Source: Legionella birminghamensis
GTDB lineage: Bacteria; Pseudomonadota; Gammaproteobacteria; Legionellales; Legionellaceae
DNA length: 64,000 bases
Assembly (NCBI RefSeq): GCF_900452515.1
Contig: NZ_UGNW01000001.1
Coordinates: 3,369,501-3,433,500 of the forward strand
Reading direction: 5' to 3'
Shown here: positions 34,827 through 43,758 of the stretch, one piece after another
How the letters are laid out: each line of letters begins with the position of its first letter
Numbering within the stretch: position 1 is the first letter of the stretch
Program-made: the position numbers and the translations under genes
Notes under the pieces: model-generated
Database searches by the model: none
Seen by the model: only the letters and a program-made list of their open reading frames with translations
Told to the model about the DNA's origin: nothing

Positions 34827-35972
34827 CTATTTATCCTTTTGGATGAGGCTTTGCTTGAATTTGACTATATGTGCATAGGCCTCGTCAATGCGCGATTCCT
34901 TAATTTCCCCAGATTTTACTTTAGATTCAATGATATCAATAACCTGCTTAGGATCCTGTGCCCTATTTGTAATCTGGTTACCAAAAATAAACATATCCAC
35001 ACCAGCATTAATCGCCAGGGGTAGAGAGTCCTCCAGGCGATAGTGTTCGCTGACAGCTTTCATTTGCATGTCATCGGTAATAATTACGCCATTAAACTGC
35101 AGTTGCTTGCGCAAAATACCGGTTAATATTTTATAGGATAATGTCGCAGGCAAACCGCTTTCATCCAACTGCCTGTTAACAATATGAGCCGTCATAATCA
35201 TTCCACAGGCGGAGCCTCTGTTAAGCAAATCACGATAAGGCGATAACTCATAGGCCTGCCAGGTCTGTGTCACATCGACAAATCCCAGGTGAGAATCTGC
35301 CGTTGAACTTCCATGCCCGGGAAAATGCTTGTAGGCACATTGGACACCTTTCGTTAAAAAATTGTCGCCCATAATATTGGCATAGTAACTGACCTGGGCA
35401 GGGTCCGCTGAGAAGCTGCGGTTCAGTTGGCCAATTATTGGGTTTTGTGGATTAACATTCACATCCAGAATAGGCGCAAAATCAAGATTGAAACCCGCTT
35501 TTTGCAAGATGTCTGCCATTGTTTCTGCCGCCTGGTTAGCCTGGATTTCATTCATTTGCCCGATATCAGCAGCTGGAAAGGTTTGGGGGAAACCGTAGGT
35601 CTCTTTTAAACGATCGACATAGCCCCCTTCATAATCGACTGAAATAATCAGGGGTAGCTGCGGACGCTTCTGTTTTTGGTTGGCTGTCTTGGTAAACGCT
35701 TGTAAATCAGAATTTAGTTTTTTAACTTGAGCCGGGCTTTCGATATTTTTATCAAATGCCTGGGTTTTATAGTTGTAATCAAAAAGGATCACCCCCCCCA
35801 GATTGTAGCGCTCAATGGCTTTTACAATAGGTGAATTGCTATCTACAGTTTTGCCTTCGAAGCCCACAATCAACATTTGCCCAATTTTATCGCGCAATGA
35901 AATTTCATCTGCAAAAATGGGTGAGCCCAGCAACGCGCTGAATAAAATGAGGATGGACAGTTTAAATTTCAC
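34827..35972 (-). CDS. nagZ: Beta-N-acetylhexosaminidase, GH3 family (NagZ-like)
   Basis: About 381 residues. The glycoside hydrolase family 3 fold is marked by SVDYEGGYVDRL, by KHFPGHGSSTADSH (the NagZ His/Asp catalytic loop) and by IITDDMQMKA with the nucleophile Asp. It cleaves GlcNAc from muropeptides. Unlike cytosolic E. coli NagZ it has a signal peptide (KFKLSILILFSALLGSPIFA), so it acts in the periplasm or outside the cell. I take the GTG at 35972, which has GGGAG at the proper distance; the frame to 36011 is open but lacks a site. Confidence 0.9.
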   Translation of the reverse strand: MKFKLSILILFSALLGSPIFADEISLRDKIGQMLIVGFEGKTVDSNSPIVKAIERYNLGGVILFDYNYKTQAFDKNIESPAQVKKLNSDLQAFTKTANQKQKRPQLPLIISVDYEGGYVDRLKETYGFPQTFPAADIGQMNEIQANQAAETMADILQKAGFNLDFAPILDVNVNPQNPIIGQLNRSFSADPAQVSYYANIMGDNFLTKGVQCAYKHFPGHGSSTADSHLGFVDVTQTWQAYELSPYRDLLNRGSACGMIMTAHIVNRQLDESGLPATLSYKILTGILRKQLQFNGVIITDDMQMKAVSEHYRLEDSLPLAINAGVDMFIFGNQITNRAQDPKQVIDIIESKVKSGEIKESRIDEAYAHIVKFKQSLIQKDK

Positions 35973-36122
35973 ACTTAACTCCCAGTCAAGAAATGGCAAA
36001 AATGCGAGCAAATTATATCAACAGGAACAAAAAAATACAATTAACACCCACTTGAATACATATTTTAACCATACAGATAATATATTATACTTATAGGGCG
36101 TAAACCAACCACTCCGCAAATT

Positions 36123-37484
36123 ATGCCCAGGAAAAAAGATACGCCAGACAAAAAAATCCGCCAGGTAGTTATTGCACCGGCAGCGCAATTGTCTGCTGAA
36201 GAACAAGCCAGGCTTCAACAATTAATGAATGAACGGCAAGCGTTAAGCGACCAACTGGCAGTGATTAGCAGCGAAGCATTCAACATAGCACCCAGGCTTT
36301 ATGAAGCAAGCAGCTCCCTAAACGAATTTAATACCATTCTTTCCAACTCAGCAAAAAATAACAAGCGCCTCCAGTTGCAAATGGAACGGCTTGAGTCAAA
36401 CCAACTAACCGGAGAAGATCAGGCGGAGTTTATCAGCCTGATTGAAAAACAACAGCAACAGCTGTTAAGTGACAAATCAGCTTTACTGGATCAATTTCAA
36501 ACCAGGCCTGAGACGCTTGATAAGGAGGGTGTCGCCTCTTTCGAAGAAAAAATTTCCTTCCTGGAGCAAACTATTATTTCTGTCAGGAATAATACGGTGA
36601 GCACCCAACAGCGACAGCAAATTGCGCTCCTCTTATTTCCCATTCAAAATAGGCTGTTGCAACAGGCCATTTCCGACATCCAGCCTCCCTTTAATCATTT
36701 AAAATCACTGGAAAAAATACCCGCTACTGTAATTATAAGAACTGCCCATGAGTTATATGCCCAGGTGAAAACCCATATTGAACAATTGCGAAATCGCGTT
36801 GGCGAATCAACAGCTTCCAGCGACTTGAAACGAACTATCCAGGAAACAGACAATGCCATACTACAGTTCGAACAGGCAATGACCCAATTTCTGAAAGCAC
36901 AGGAACGGATACAAACCTCGGAAAAGGCGGGAAATGACGATCATATCAGGCTTGCGAATATCCATTGGCAATTACAGCAGAAAAGTTTTGAGATTCGTCA
37001 AGGGATTAAGCTGATTGATGACAAGTTGATTTTGGAAAACAAGGATGCCGCTATCAGCAAGGCACAAGGGCTAGCCAATACTAAACAACGGCAACTGAGA
37101 CAAACGCTCAATATTATCCAATTATATCCAATCCGATCCCAATTTATTCAGGAGATTAAGCACTTATTGGCTAATTTTGAAAACAGCGAAGAGATAATCA
37201 CTTTAGATGTTCAGCTAACCAGCTCAGATGAATTGCAATGGCATAATCGAAGTGAATTAGTACCTGGACTATTAATCCAACGGGACACTCAATTAACAGT
37301 GTTGCAGCAACAGCTCGAGAAATTTGATCAAGCACTTAGTAACGTAGCACAGGCTATTGAAACTGAGAAACAACGCCTGCTCCCTTTTCAAAACCACTTC
37401 ACCAGAGCGCTGCAAAACAAGCTTTGCTCGTCCAGTTGGGTATACTCAAGGAACGAAAAAGTCTGTTGCGCAGCTTTAATTTAA
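36123..37484 (+). CDS. N-terminal part of a frameshifted coiled-coil protein
   Basis: This 453-residue frame codes a nearly continuous coiled coil (for example EEQARLQQLMNERQALSDQL), rich in Gln, Glu and Leu, with no membrane segment or signal peptide. The end (CSSSWVYSRNEKVCCAALI) is out of character. Reading on in the -1 frame from about 37400 restores coiled-coil sequence that continues to 38659. One gene of about 840 codons thus appears to have lost one base. The intact form resembles large cytosolic coiled-coil effector candidates; function unknown. Its promoter region (36012-36122) is shared with the divergent nagZ. Confidence 0.6.
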   Translation: MPRKKDTPDKKIRQVVIAPAAQLSAEEQARLQQLMNERQALSDQLAVISSEAFNIAPRLYEASSSLNEFNTILSNSAKNNKRLQLQMERLESNQLTGEDQAEFISLIEKQQQQLLSDKSALLDQFQTRPETLDKEGVASFEEKISFLEQTIISVRNNTVSTQQRQQIALLLFPIQNRLLQQAISDIQPPFNHLKSLEKIPATVIIRTAHELYAQVKTHIEQLRNRVGESTASSDLKRTIQETDNAILQFEQAMTQFLKAQERIQTSEKAGNDDHIRLANIHWQLQQKSFEIRQGIKLIDDKLILENKDAAISKAQGLANTKQRQLRQTLNIIQLYPIRSQFIQEIKHLLANFENSEEIITLDVQLTSSDELQWHNRSELVPGLLIQRDTQLTVLQQQLEKFDQALSNVAQAIETEKQRLLPFQNHFTRALQNKLCSSSWVYSRNEKVCCAALI

Positions 37485-38659
37485 TATTAAGCCTTGACTA
37501 CCTCAACCTGCCCCCTGAACATCTGGTAACCAGCCTTTCGGATATCACTAACCTGTATCGATGGGGGGATCCTCTGTCTGAAATCAATAAATTTATCAAC
37601 AGAATGGAGGCTGAGACAGCTGCGGCCCGGCAGAATTTTATAAATAATTACCCAGAATTTAATTCCGGCAGTGATTTCCTGGAATACAGGGGAAAACGCT
37701 ATAACCGGGAAGAGATGATTTCACTGCTAATCAAACATAGTGATTTTCTGAAAAGGCTGCCTCCCTTTAAAACGGCCAATTCAGATATTAAAGGCCTGAT
37801 CGCCACAGGTGATACAGGAGAGTTGCGTAATTACATCGATGTGCATTGCCGTGATTATCTGGATGCCTATACACGATTATCGACAGCATTTCAAAATGGG
37901 GCCAATGAACAAATTGATTATCCATCTCTCCTACAAGCACTCAGTAAAATCAAACCGGCATTGGATTCCATTACTGAATTAGCAGATAAAGCACAGGAGC
38001 ATGAACGAATCATTATACAACGAGAGAAAGAAGCCGCAGCAGCCAGGGAAGCGGAGCAGGAACGGCAAAGGCAAAGGCAATTATCTATCCAACATACCGT
38101 AGAGATGCTGTCTGCACAGTTAAAGAGGCAGTTGTATAAAAATATGACGCTCGCCCAACAGGTGAAAGAAATTATATATAAGCTCGAAGGCAAGGAGCAA
38201 CGGGTCGGCCAAGACAAGGATGATCCCCGTATTACAACATTGCGAGCTATATCACAGGAAATTTTTCTTCCTTTTGAAATTAAGCTGCAAGCACTTAATC
38301 AATTAATAGTGCGCTCTTCTGAACATCTGACTGTGGACACTATGGAAGAAACCAAGGCCGATTTACTAAGATATGTTCAGGAGACTAATCAATTAGTCAG
38401 TTCCATACCCAGACAAATGACTGAGCAGTTAAGCGATAAAAACCTCGAAGCACTTTCTCTCAAAAAGCAGAATGCCTTCCTTCGGTTTATCGATCAATGG
38501 CTAATCCGCCCTTTTTTATCCAAGCGCTCTGACAGTTTTTTTGCTACAAAAATGGAAAAGAATTTACATGGCTTTCGCGAGATGTTTCTACCGCAAAACC
38601 AGATTGATCCAACTCCGGAAGGCGAAATAGAGGATATTAAAATCCCGCAGCGAAACTGA
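37424..38659 (+). CDS. C-terminal part of the same frameshifted coiled-coil protein
   Basis: The frame is open from 37367 and contains no ATG with a ribosome-binding site before about 37603; the first possible start is a TTG at 37424. The content continues the style of the upstream frame: LLVQLGILKERKSLLRSFNL, a helical middle, and a long Glu/Arg/Gln helix at about 185-225. The C-terminus is basic and then acidic (TPEGEIEDIKIPQRN). It is most simply the second half of the gene starting at 36123. No canonical X-XXY-YYZ slippery site is seen at the junction, so a programmed frameshift is unlikely. Confidence 0.6.
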   Translation: MLVQLGILKERKSLLRSFNLILSLDYLNLPPEHLVTSLSDITNLYRWGDPLSEINKFINRMEAETAAARQNFINNYPEFNSGSDFLEYRGKRYNREEMISLLIKHSDFLKRLPPFKTANSDIKGLIATGDTGELRNYIDVHCRDYLDAYTRLSTAFQNGANEQIDYPSLLQALSKIKPALDSITELADKAQEHERIIIQREKEAAAAREAEQERQRQRQLSIQHTVEMLSAQLKRQLYKNMTLAQQVKEIIYKLEGKEQRVGQDKDDPRITTLRAISQEIFLPFEIKLQALNQLIVRSSEHLTVDTMEETKADLLRYVQETNQLVSSIPRQMTEQLSDKNLEALSLKKQNAFLRFIDQWLIRPFLSKRSDSFFATKMEKNLHGFREMFLPQNQIDPTPEGEIEDIKIPQRN

Positions 38660-38665
38660 AACAGG

Positions 38666-39217
38666 TTATTGCGTCTCCAATGCCTTCTCGATTAACCCAG
38701 CCTGTTTTATATTCTCGGAATAAAGCGCTTTAGAGCTTTCAAGATAATTTTTTAAAGCCGGATGCGAAGCAAGCGGTTGAAAATCATGCGCAATAAGTCT
38801 CAGCGCGCTTCTTGAATTAGTAATGACCAATTGGATATACATCCTGTCCACTTCTACCCCATCCATCTCAGAGAGCTTTTTTACTTGCGCTTTACCGACA
38901 TTACGCAGCTTTAAAGCGGTTGCTGCGTCAATGGTTGAAATCCCCGTTGTTGTGCCCAAATGATAAATTGCTTTTAAGTTATGCCTGGCCTGCTGATCCA
39001 ATTGCAGGGCAAATTTCTGGATCATCGTATTGGTGGATTTCTTATAGGCTGATTGAGCTAATAAGCTCTGATTCTCGTTGAGAACCAATAAGTTGGCCAT
39101 TACGGCGCCATCCTGTTGTTGAAGCAGTGGTCCTAAAGCCGGGTTGTTCTGGCTTACAGCTGCTATTTGCAAAAGCCCCAGCAGAAGCAGGAAAAACAGA
39201 GCGATTTTTGATTTCAT
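38666..39217 (-). CDS. DUF4142 exported protein
   Basis: A 183-residue protein with a signal peptide (MKSKIALFFLLLLGLLQIAA) and a helical DUF4142 domain, seen in MANLLVLNENQSLLAQSA and IQKFALQLDQQARHNLKA. It is a paralogue of the lipoprotein at 8167-8733 but has no lipobox, so it would be free in the periplasm. It converges on the frameshifted coiled-coil gene with 6 bp between. Function of the family is unknown. Confidence 0.82.
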   Translation of the reverse strand: MKSKIALFFLLLLGLLQIAAVSQNNPALGPLLQQQDGAVMANLLVLNENQSLLAQSAYKKSTNTMIQKFALQLDQQARHNLKAIYHLGTTTGISTIDAATALKLRNVGKAQVKKLSEMDGVEVDRMYIQLVITNSRSALRLIAHDFQPLASHPALKNYLESSKALYSENIKQAGLIEKALETQ

Positions 39218-39331
39218 GTTCTAATCCCAGCGACTATTCACAAAGACTCAGCCTAATTGTAATTATAGCCGGCAGCATTGATCGCACTGCAATCGCTTCA
39301 GCGATGATCTCTTCAAGCCGGCGCATCATCT

Positions 39332-39715
39332 CTATTGTGCTTTTACGGGCGTTTTCACTGATTCCAGAACCTTTATATCATCAGCAAAGCATTTGGTTTC
39401 GCCGCTCCAGGGTAAAACAAATTGATCACAATGGTATTTAACCATTACGTGCCGGTTATTTTCCATGGCTGCAATCGCTTCATCCACCAGATCGGATTTG
39501 AATTGCCCCAGGGTAAAGTTAAATTCCCGGCCTGTCGCGCCACTGGCATTATCCAGCCCGCCCCGAATTAACTCCCCTTCCCATGTCCCCCAATAACGTC
39601 CTTCTTTGGCTACCTTAACAATAATGCCTGATTTCTGACCGGACTGAACCGTCCAGCATCCGGTCAGCATGGGGATAGTTGCCAGAAGTACTCCGAACAA
39701 CATCTGTTTACTCAT
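39332..39715 (-). CDS. Small lipoprotein of unknown function
   Basis: About 127 residues with a lipoprotein signal peptide (MSKQMLFGVLLATIPMLTGC; lipobox LTGC). The mature region is beta-rich and holds two more cysteines (YHCDQF, TKCFAD) likely to pair. The ATG at 39715 is chosen because GGAGAAGAGG lies directly upstream; the TTG at 39727 is then unnecessary. No family is recognised. The gap to 39218 (about 114 bp) shows nothing notable. Confidence 0.7.
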   Translation of the reverse strand: MSKQMLFGVLLATIPMLTGCWTVQSGQKSGIIVKVAKEGRYWGTWEGELIRGGLDNASGATGREFNFTLGQFKSDLVDEAIAAMENNRHVMVKYHCDQFVLPWSGETKCFADDIKVLESVKTPVKAQ

Positions 39716-39830
39716 CCTCTTCTCCAAGATTTTGTAATGGTTATTTGCTAAGTATAGAAAATTTCTATGAATTTCTGATAGTGTATTTAATAAAAATACC
39801 TAACTGCGTTAGGACCGTTCGGCCTGAGGC

Positions 39831-39906
39831 CTGAGGAATCCCCTCATTTTTTCATTCAAAAAATACGTACCTTATCAGGTCAAAATGACTTTAAACAGTG
39901 TCGTTT
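39831..39906 (+). repeat. 76-bp direct repeat, left copy
   Basis: CTGAGGAATCCCCTCATTTT starts a 76-bp unit that recurs with about five mismatches at 40144-40219. The two copies flank MITE copy F in the same orientation. Confidence 0.8.
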
Positions 39907-39938
39907 ATCTACACAAGCGCATGAGAATTAAAAGCTAT

Positions 39939-40106
39939 CGAATCCCCGCGGCTTTGACCGCGGGGCCCACACGAAGCCAATTGAATGTTAAGCACACTTG
40001 TTTATCACTACCTGTTAAACCCTATTTTTTGACAACATTGAAACTTGTCTGAGGACCATGCTACTTCAACAGGCATGGGCCCCGCGGTCAAAGCCGCGGG
40101 GATTCG
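39939..40106. repeat. MITE-like palindromic repeat, copy F (inverted)
   Basis: A 168-bp copy in the opposite orientation to A and C: the interior reads as their reverse complement (AACCCTATTTTTT, ATTGAAACTTG). The loops of the two end hairpins match exactly (CTTTGA and TCAAAG). Its left flank (39908-39938, CTACACAAGCGCATGAG plus AATTAAAAGCTAT) matches the flanks of copies A and E. Confidence 0.85.
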
Positions 40107-40143
40107 AGTGCATTTGTGTATACCTATAGGCCGGCACCGGGGG

Positions 40144-40219
40144 CTGAGTAATCCCCTCATTTTTTCATTCAAAAAATACGTACCTTATTAGGTCAAAATG
40201 ACTATAAATAGTGTCGTTT
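40144..40219 (+). repeat. 76-bp direct repeat, right copy
   Basis: Second copy of the 76-bp unit starting CTGAGTAATCCCCTCATTTT. Its first 20 bp also recur in inverted form at 40349-40368, where they form the 3' end of the flavin monooxygenase gene. No gene is seen between 39728 and 40341; the stretch is entirely repeat sequence. Confidence 0.8.
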
Positions 40220-40221
40220 CG

Positions 40222-40289
40222 GCGTAGGCGGAAATCCATCTTGCAAACAAAGTTAGGAATTATCTTGAGAAATAGATTTCCGCCTACGC
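40222..40289. repeat. 68-bp element with 15-bp perfect inverted ends
   Basis: GCGTAGGCGGAAATC (40222-40236) and GATTTCCGCCTACGC (40275-40289) are perfect inverted repeats around a 38-bp AT-rich centre. The motif CGCCTACGC also occurs in the tandem array at 10209-10297, so this may be a second, smaller mobile repeat. Confidence 0.75.
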
Positions 40290-40341
40290 GGAAATGATTC
40301 GATAATAGATCTGTTTGAGCCATTGTTAAGTCATACGCTGC

Positions 40342-41799
40342 CTATATAAAAATGAGGGGGTTCCTCAGACCCAAGGGATTCAGATAAAACGTTGTGAGTG
40401 ACTCACAGGATTCAATATAAGAATCGGGTCTTACCAGAATGATCTGGTTTGAATAGATTTGACTATTTGTCCAATAAGCCAGTTGATTCGGCGCCGAATG
40501 AATTTGAATCATTTTTACATACTCAGGCAAATTAAGCGGTACTTCAGACTCTCCGAAGATTAGTAAGCTATATTTCGTATAATCCAGAAGGGAGTAGAGC
40601 CGTGTACGATGGCAACCTTTGAACACTTCAAAATCAAATAAACGTGAGCCGTTAATACCTGCTTCTCCATAACGGATCCCCATTCCAGTAATATTTCCTG
40701 CTCTTTTTTCGACAATTGTTACGTAATCCCGGGCATGGTTACCATTTACAGAATATTTGGTTGAACGAACCAGTTCACCTGAGGTCTCAATGACGCTTTC
40801 TGCAACCGGCTTGCGCTCATCCTCATAGCTTTGTAAAAGCGCGGCAGGGAAATTTAAATTAACCACCATGTTTAATTTCCACATGAGATTGAAGGCATCC
40901 CCAAGACCTGTATTGAGTCCCTGCCCGCCATTAACGGAATGAATGTGGCAGGCGTCGCCGGCAAGAAAGATGCGATCATGGATGAAAAAGCTTCCCGCCA
41001 CTGATTCTTTGACAGAAAATTGAGAAAACCAGACGATCTCTTTAAAACTTAATGCATGCGGCTTTAGTGCCAGGTTAATCTTGTCAATCGCCTCTTCCAG
41101 GCTGAAATCCCTGGTATCCATTCTCACATAAAAGCGATCGAGATTTCCTTCTCTGGGAATCCAGGCAACATCCGAGGTTTCCGCCTGAAAGACAATTATT
41201 TCAGGCACCTTGGGAAAATCGCTGTCGATAATACCGTCAATAACTGCCCATACCAACTGAGGCCGTATAATTTCAAAAGGGATATTAAAATGCTCACGCA
41301 CAAACGATCGCGAACCATCCGCGCCAATGAGATAAGCGGCCTGAATTCGCTGGCCATTGGAGAGTTTCGTAAGACAACCCTGCTCATTGATCTCAATGCT
41401 TTCAACAGTGGTTGTACGTTTTACTGCCGCTGCTGTATTGAGAAGCCTGGTATCCAGCAACTTTTCCAGATAGGCCTGTCCAAGCATAAGAAAATGCTTA
41501 TGCAGACAGCCTTCAAGCTCATCCCACCAGCTTGACTGGCGCGAAATAAATTCGCCATCTGCCCATACCGAACTGGTATTGCATGGCTTTCCCAAAGGAT
41601 ACAGTTTGTCAAATAAACCGATTAACTCAAGAAGCTGCAAACTGCGGGCATTCAACGCATCCGCCCGTCCTACTTGCAAAGGCCCGTCTGATTTATCAAC
41701 GATCGCTATTCTCATTCCGCAAAGCTGTCCCAAATAGGCGCACAGAAGTCCCACTGGTCCTGCGCCCACGATCAGGACGTCAACAGTTTGTACACTCAT
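40342..41799 (-). CDS. Class A FAD-dependent aromatic monooxygenase
   Basis: A 485-residue flavoprotein with the FAD-binding start VLIVGAGPVGLLCAYLG, an ADGS motif (GADGSRSFVR) and the second flavin site FLAGDACHIHSVNGGQGLN. It belongs to the phenol hydroxylase/MhpA-type group, which hydroxylate aromatic rings using NAD(P)H and oxygen. It overlaps the Fe/2OG oxygenase gene by 4 bp (ATGA), so it is the third enzyme of the isocyanide operon and likely acts on its aromatic intermediate. The last residues (LGLRNPLIFI) are coded by an inverted copy of the 76-bp repeat end, so the native C-terminus is lost; relatives are often longer. Confidence 0.88.
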   Translation of the reverse strand: MSVQTVDVLIVGAGPVGLLCAYLGQLCGMRIAIVDKSDGPLQVGRADALNARSLQLLELIGLFDKLYPLGKPCNTSSVWADGEFISRQSSWWDELEGCLHKHFLMLGQAYLEKLLDTRLLNTAAAVKRTTTVESIEINEQGCLTKLSNGQRIQAAYLIGADGSRSFVREHFNIPFEIIRPQLVWAVIDGIIDSDFPKVPEIIVFQAETSDVAWIPREGNLDRFYVRMDTRDFSLEEAIDKINLALKPHALSFKEIVWFSQFSVKESVAGSFFIHDRIFLAGDACHIHSVNGGQGLNTGLGDAFNLMWKLNMVVNLNFPAALLQSYEDERKPVAESVIETSGELVRSTKYSVNGNHARDYVTIVEKRAGNITGMGIRYGEAGINGSRLFDFEVFKGCHRTRLYSLLDYTKYSLLIFGESEVPLNLPEYVKMIQIHSAPNQLAYWTNSQIYSNQIILVRPDSYIESCESLTTFYLNPLGLRNPLIFI

Positions 41800-42632
41800 T
41801 GATGAAACTCCAGGCCGGGATTAGTAAAGGGGGGGTTACTTAAAACATGCACCCGCTGAAGATGCCGCGGGGATTGGGAAATAAATGCTTCCCGTCCATG
41901 CAGCAAGGAAAAATTATCCGCAATAACCACATCCCCTGTTTGCCATGCATGCGCATAAAAATGATCTGGCGCATAAAGGGCTTTCCTCATACTCCGATGA
42001 AATTCTACCAACTCTTTTGATTCAAGCCCGGAAAACTCAAGCTGCGGAGGGTTCACAAAACGGCCTCTCCCAGCCGAGGGAGGTTCATTATAACGAATCA
42101 CAGAATAGTCTTTATAGGGGTGCTTGCTAATAATTGGCGATATTGTTTTACTGTTATAAAATTCCATTTTTCTTTGATATAAGCCGGTCACTTTCTCCCA
42201 AAGATTTTTCGTTTTAGACGGTGTATTTTTCAAGGCCAGGATGGTATTGGAAAAAGTGGTTCGCCCCCCTTGTCCCGCCAAGGGTGCTTTTACACAATGG
42301 AACATCTGATATTCAGGGACTTGCGGTCGATACATCCCGTCCCAATGCATAGGTACATAACTATGATCAAAGATATGATCTGCTGGATTGTCCTGCTCAA
42401 TCAACTCGAGCACTTTCCCAAAGGGCCAGACACTAATCTCCCCCCAAGACTCACAATAGCCGGCAAAATCCGCAGCGCTTTTGAACGCTGAAAAACCTCT
42501 GAGCAAAACGAGTTGTTCCCCCTGAAATAACTCGCGCAGATGCGAGACATCCAGATCTTCCACACGGAAATTCTTATGTATCGGTTCAAGTAAAATCCCA
42601 AAGGGTTTAAGCCTCGTCATTTTACAATTCAT
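41796..42632 (-). CDS. pvcB: PvcB/IsnB-type Fe(II)/2-oxoglutarate oxygenase (TauD family)
   Basis: A 278-residue TauD-fold enzyme. The iron facial triad is visible: His96 and Asp98 in PMHWDGMYRP and the distal His245 in SLLHGREAF, with an Arg for 2-oxoglutarate in RHLQRVHV. PvcB/IsnB enzymes act on the isocyanide amino acid made by PvcA, causing desaturation and decarboxylation to an isocyanovinyl aromatic. The direct neighbour is a PvcA synthase, which supports that role. The ATG at 42632 follows AAGGAGGG and overlaps the pvcA stop by 11 bp, so translation is coupled. Confidence 0.88.
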   Translation of the reverse strand: MNCKMTRLKPFGILLEPIHKNFRVEDLDVSHLRELFQGEQLVLLRGFSAFKSAADFAGYCESWGEISVWPFGKVLELIEQDNPADHIFDHSYVPMHWDGMYRPQVPEYQMFHCVKAPLAGQGGRTTFSNTILALKNTPSKTKNLWEKVTGLYQRKMEFYNSKTISPIISKHPYKDYSVIRYNEPPSAGRGRFVNPPQLEFSGLESKELVEFHRSMRKALYAPDHFYAHAWQTGDVVIADNFSLLHGREAFISQSPRHLQRVHVLSNPPFTNPGLEFHQ

Positions 42633-43674
42633 GAACCCTCCTTGACGCGGTCAACAACTGATAATGGCTGGGATGGCCATCCAATGAATAAATTAGTTTT
42701 GCACCTAAAGCCTCAGCTTTTGAGCGCCTGAGCAATACATATCCATCTTTTGTTTCAAGAGCGACCCCATGCCATGGCGTCATCCAGCTTTCATTGCCGA
42801 TCAGGCGAATCCCCAACTTAGCCGCCCCGCAGCTTTGAGGGTGAATCGACAACCGTACAGCATCAGGGAAATACTCTGCAATTAATTCACTCCATGCATT
42901 ACTCCTTCGAATCACCTCATAGGCTTTGAGGCGCGATTCTTTCTGAATAGCCGTACGGCTTTTTGTTTGTCCGGCATATATTGAATCTTCAAACAAGAAC
43001 CGTGTTATCCCGCGATACATACGATTGGCTTCTTGATCATCGGCGTTAACGACAGAATGGGCACCGCTTTGGATCTTTTTCTTCAGAAAATCCAGGGAAT
43101 TGCCATAACGTTCCATTAGCTTGCCGCGCATTTCGCTAAAATTGAGCGCTTGATAGAAATGATCCAGATTGAAAGTAGATATATCACGAAGAGACATCTC
43201 ATTAATGAGCCGTTCCAGCCCATGCTGATAAGCTGTTACATTGGTTTCCCTCATTCCTACCACATCACTAAATACTCTTCCATCGGAACAGAGGATTATT
43301 TTAATACCCGGCGAATAATAAGTTTTTATCCGCTGGCAAAGATTGCCAAGAAAAGCCAAAGAAAGCCGTTCGGCCTGATCAGGCAGGGGCCCCAGCACTT
43401 TTTCAGGGTTTGGCGATTTGCCAGGAAATGCCGGTAACACAAAACGAACCGGTTTATTGGCTTTGATAGCGGCAATAATGCGGGGTAAATAAATAGGCGA
43501 ACACTTTTGGCAATCAATATCCAGACATGATTTGCCGGACTCAGGGACACGGCGAAATTTCATGATGTCTGCCAGAATTTTTCTGGCGATAAGGGTTGCA
43601 GATAACCTGGGTAACTCAAAATTTTTAATGGGAGGGTTTTGGGTTATGATGGAACTGCGGGCTGTATTTTTCAT
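42622..43674 (-). CDS. pvcA: PvcA/IsnA isocyanide synthase (DIT1_PvcA family)
   Basis: A 350-residue protein with the marks of the pyoverdine/dityrosine biosynthesis family: LPAFPGKSPNPEKVLGPLPD (residues 80-99), LCSDGRVFSDVVG (128-140), a later SIHPQSCGAAKLGIRL and WMTPWHGVALE. PvcA-type enzymes change the amino group of tyrosine or tryptophan into an isonitrile with ribulose-5-phosphate as carbon source. It is first in a three-gene operon behind a strong site (AGGAGA) and diverges from a LysR gene. The product of this version cannot be predicted, as the tyrosine or tryptophan preference is not legible by eye. Confidence 0.93.
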   Translation of the reverse strand: MKNTARSSIITQNPPIKNFELPRLSATLIARKILADIMKFRRVPESGKSCLDIDCQKCSPIYLPRIIAAIKANKPVRFVLPAFPGKSPNPEKVLGPLPDQAERLSLAFLGNLCQRIKTYYSPGIKIILCSDGRVFSDVVGMRETNVTAYQHGLERLINEMSLRDISTFNLDHFYQALNFSEMRGKLMERYGNSLDFLKKKIQSGAHSVVNADDQEANRMYRGITRFLFEDSIYAGQTKSRTAIQKESRLKAYEVIRRSNAWSELIAEYFPDAVRLSIHPQSCGAAKLGIRLIGNESWMTPWHGVALETKDGYVLLRRSKAEALGAKLIYSLDGHPSHYQLLTASRRVHEL

Positions 43675-43758
43675 TTTAATCTCCTGATTACAAAAAAATA
43701 CAGACTTTCAACACATAAATAAAATAACTGGTTCCAATCGTTGTGATAAGGATTATTT

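Noticed and set aside
37367-37484. Programmed -1 frameshift in the coiled-coil gene
   Set aside because: No X-XXY-YYZ slippery heptamer or downstream stem was found in the overlap; an ordinary base loss is simpler.
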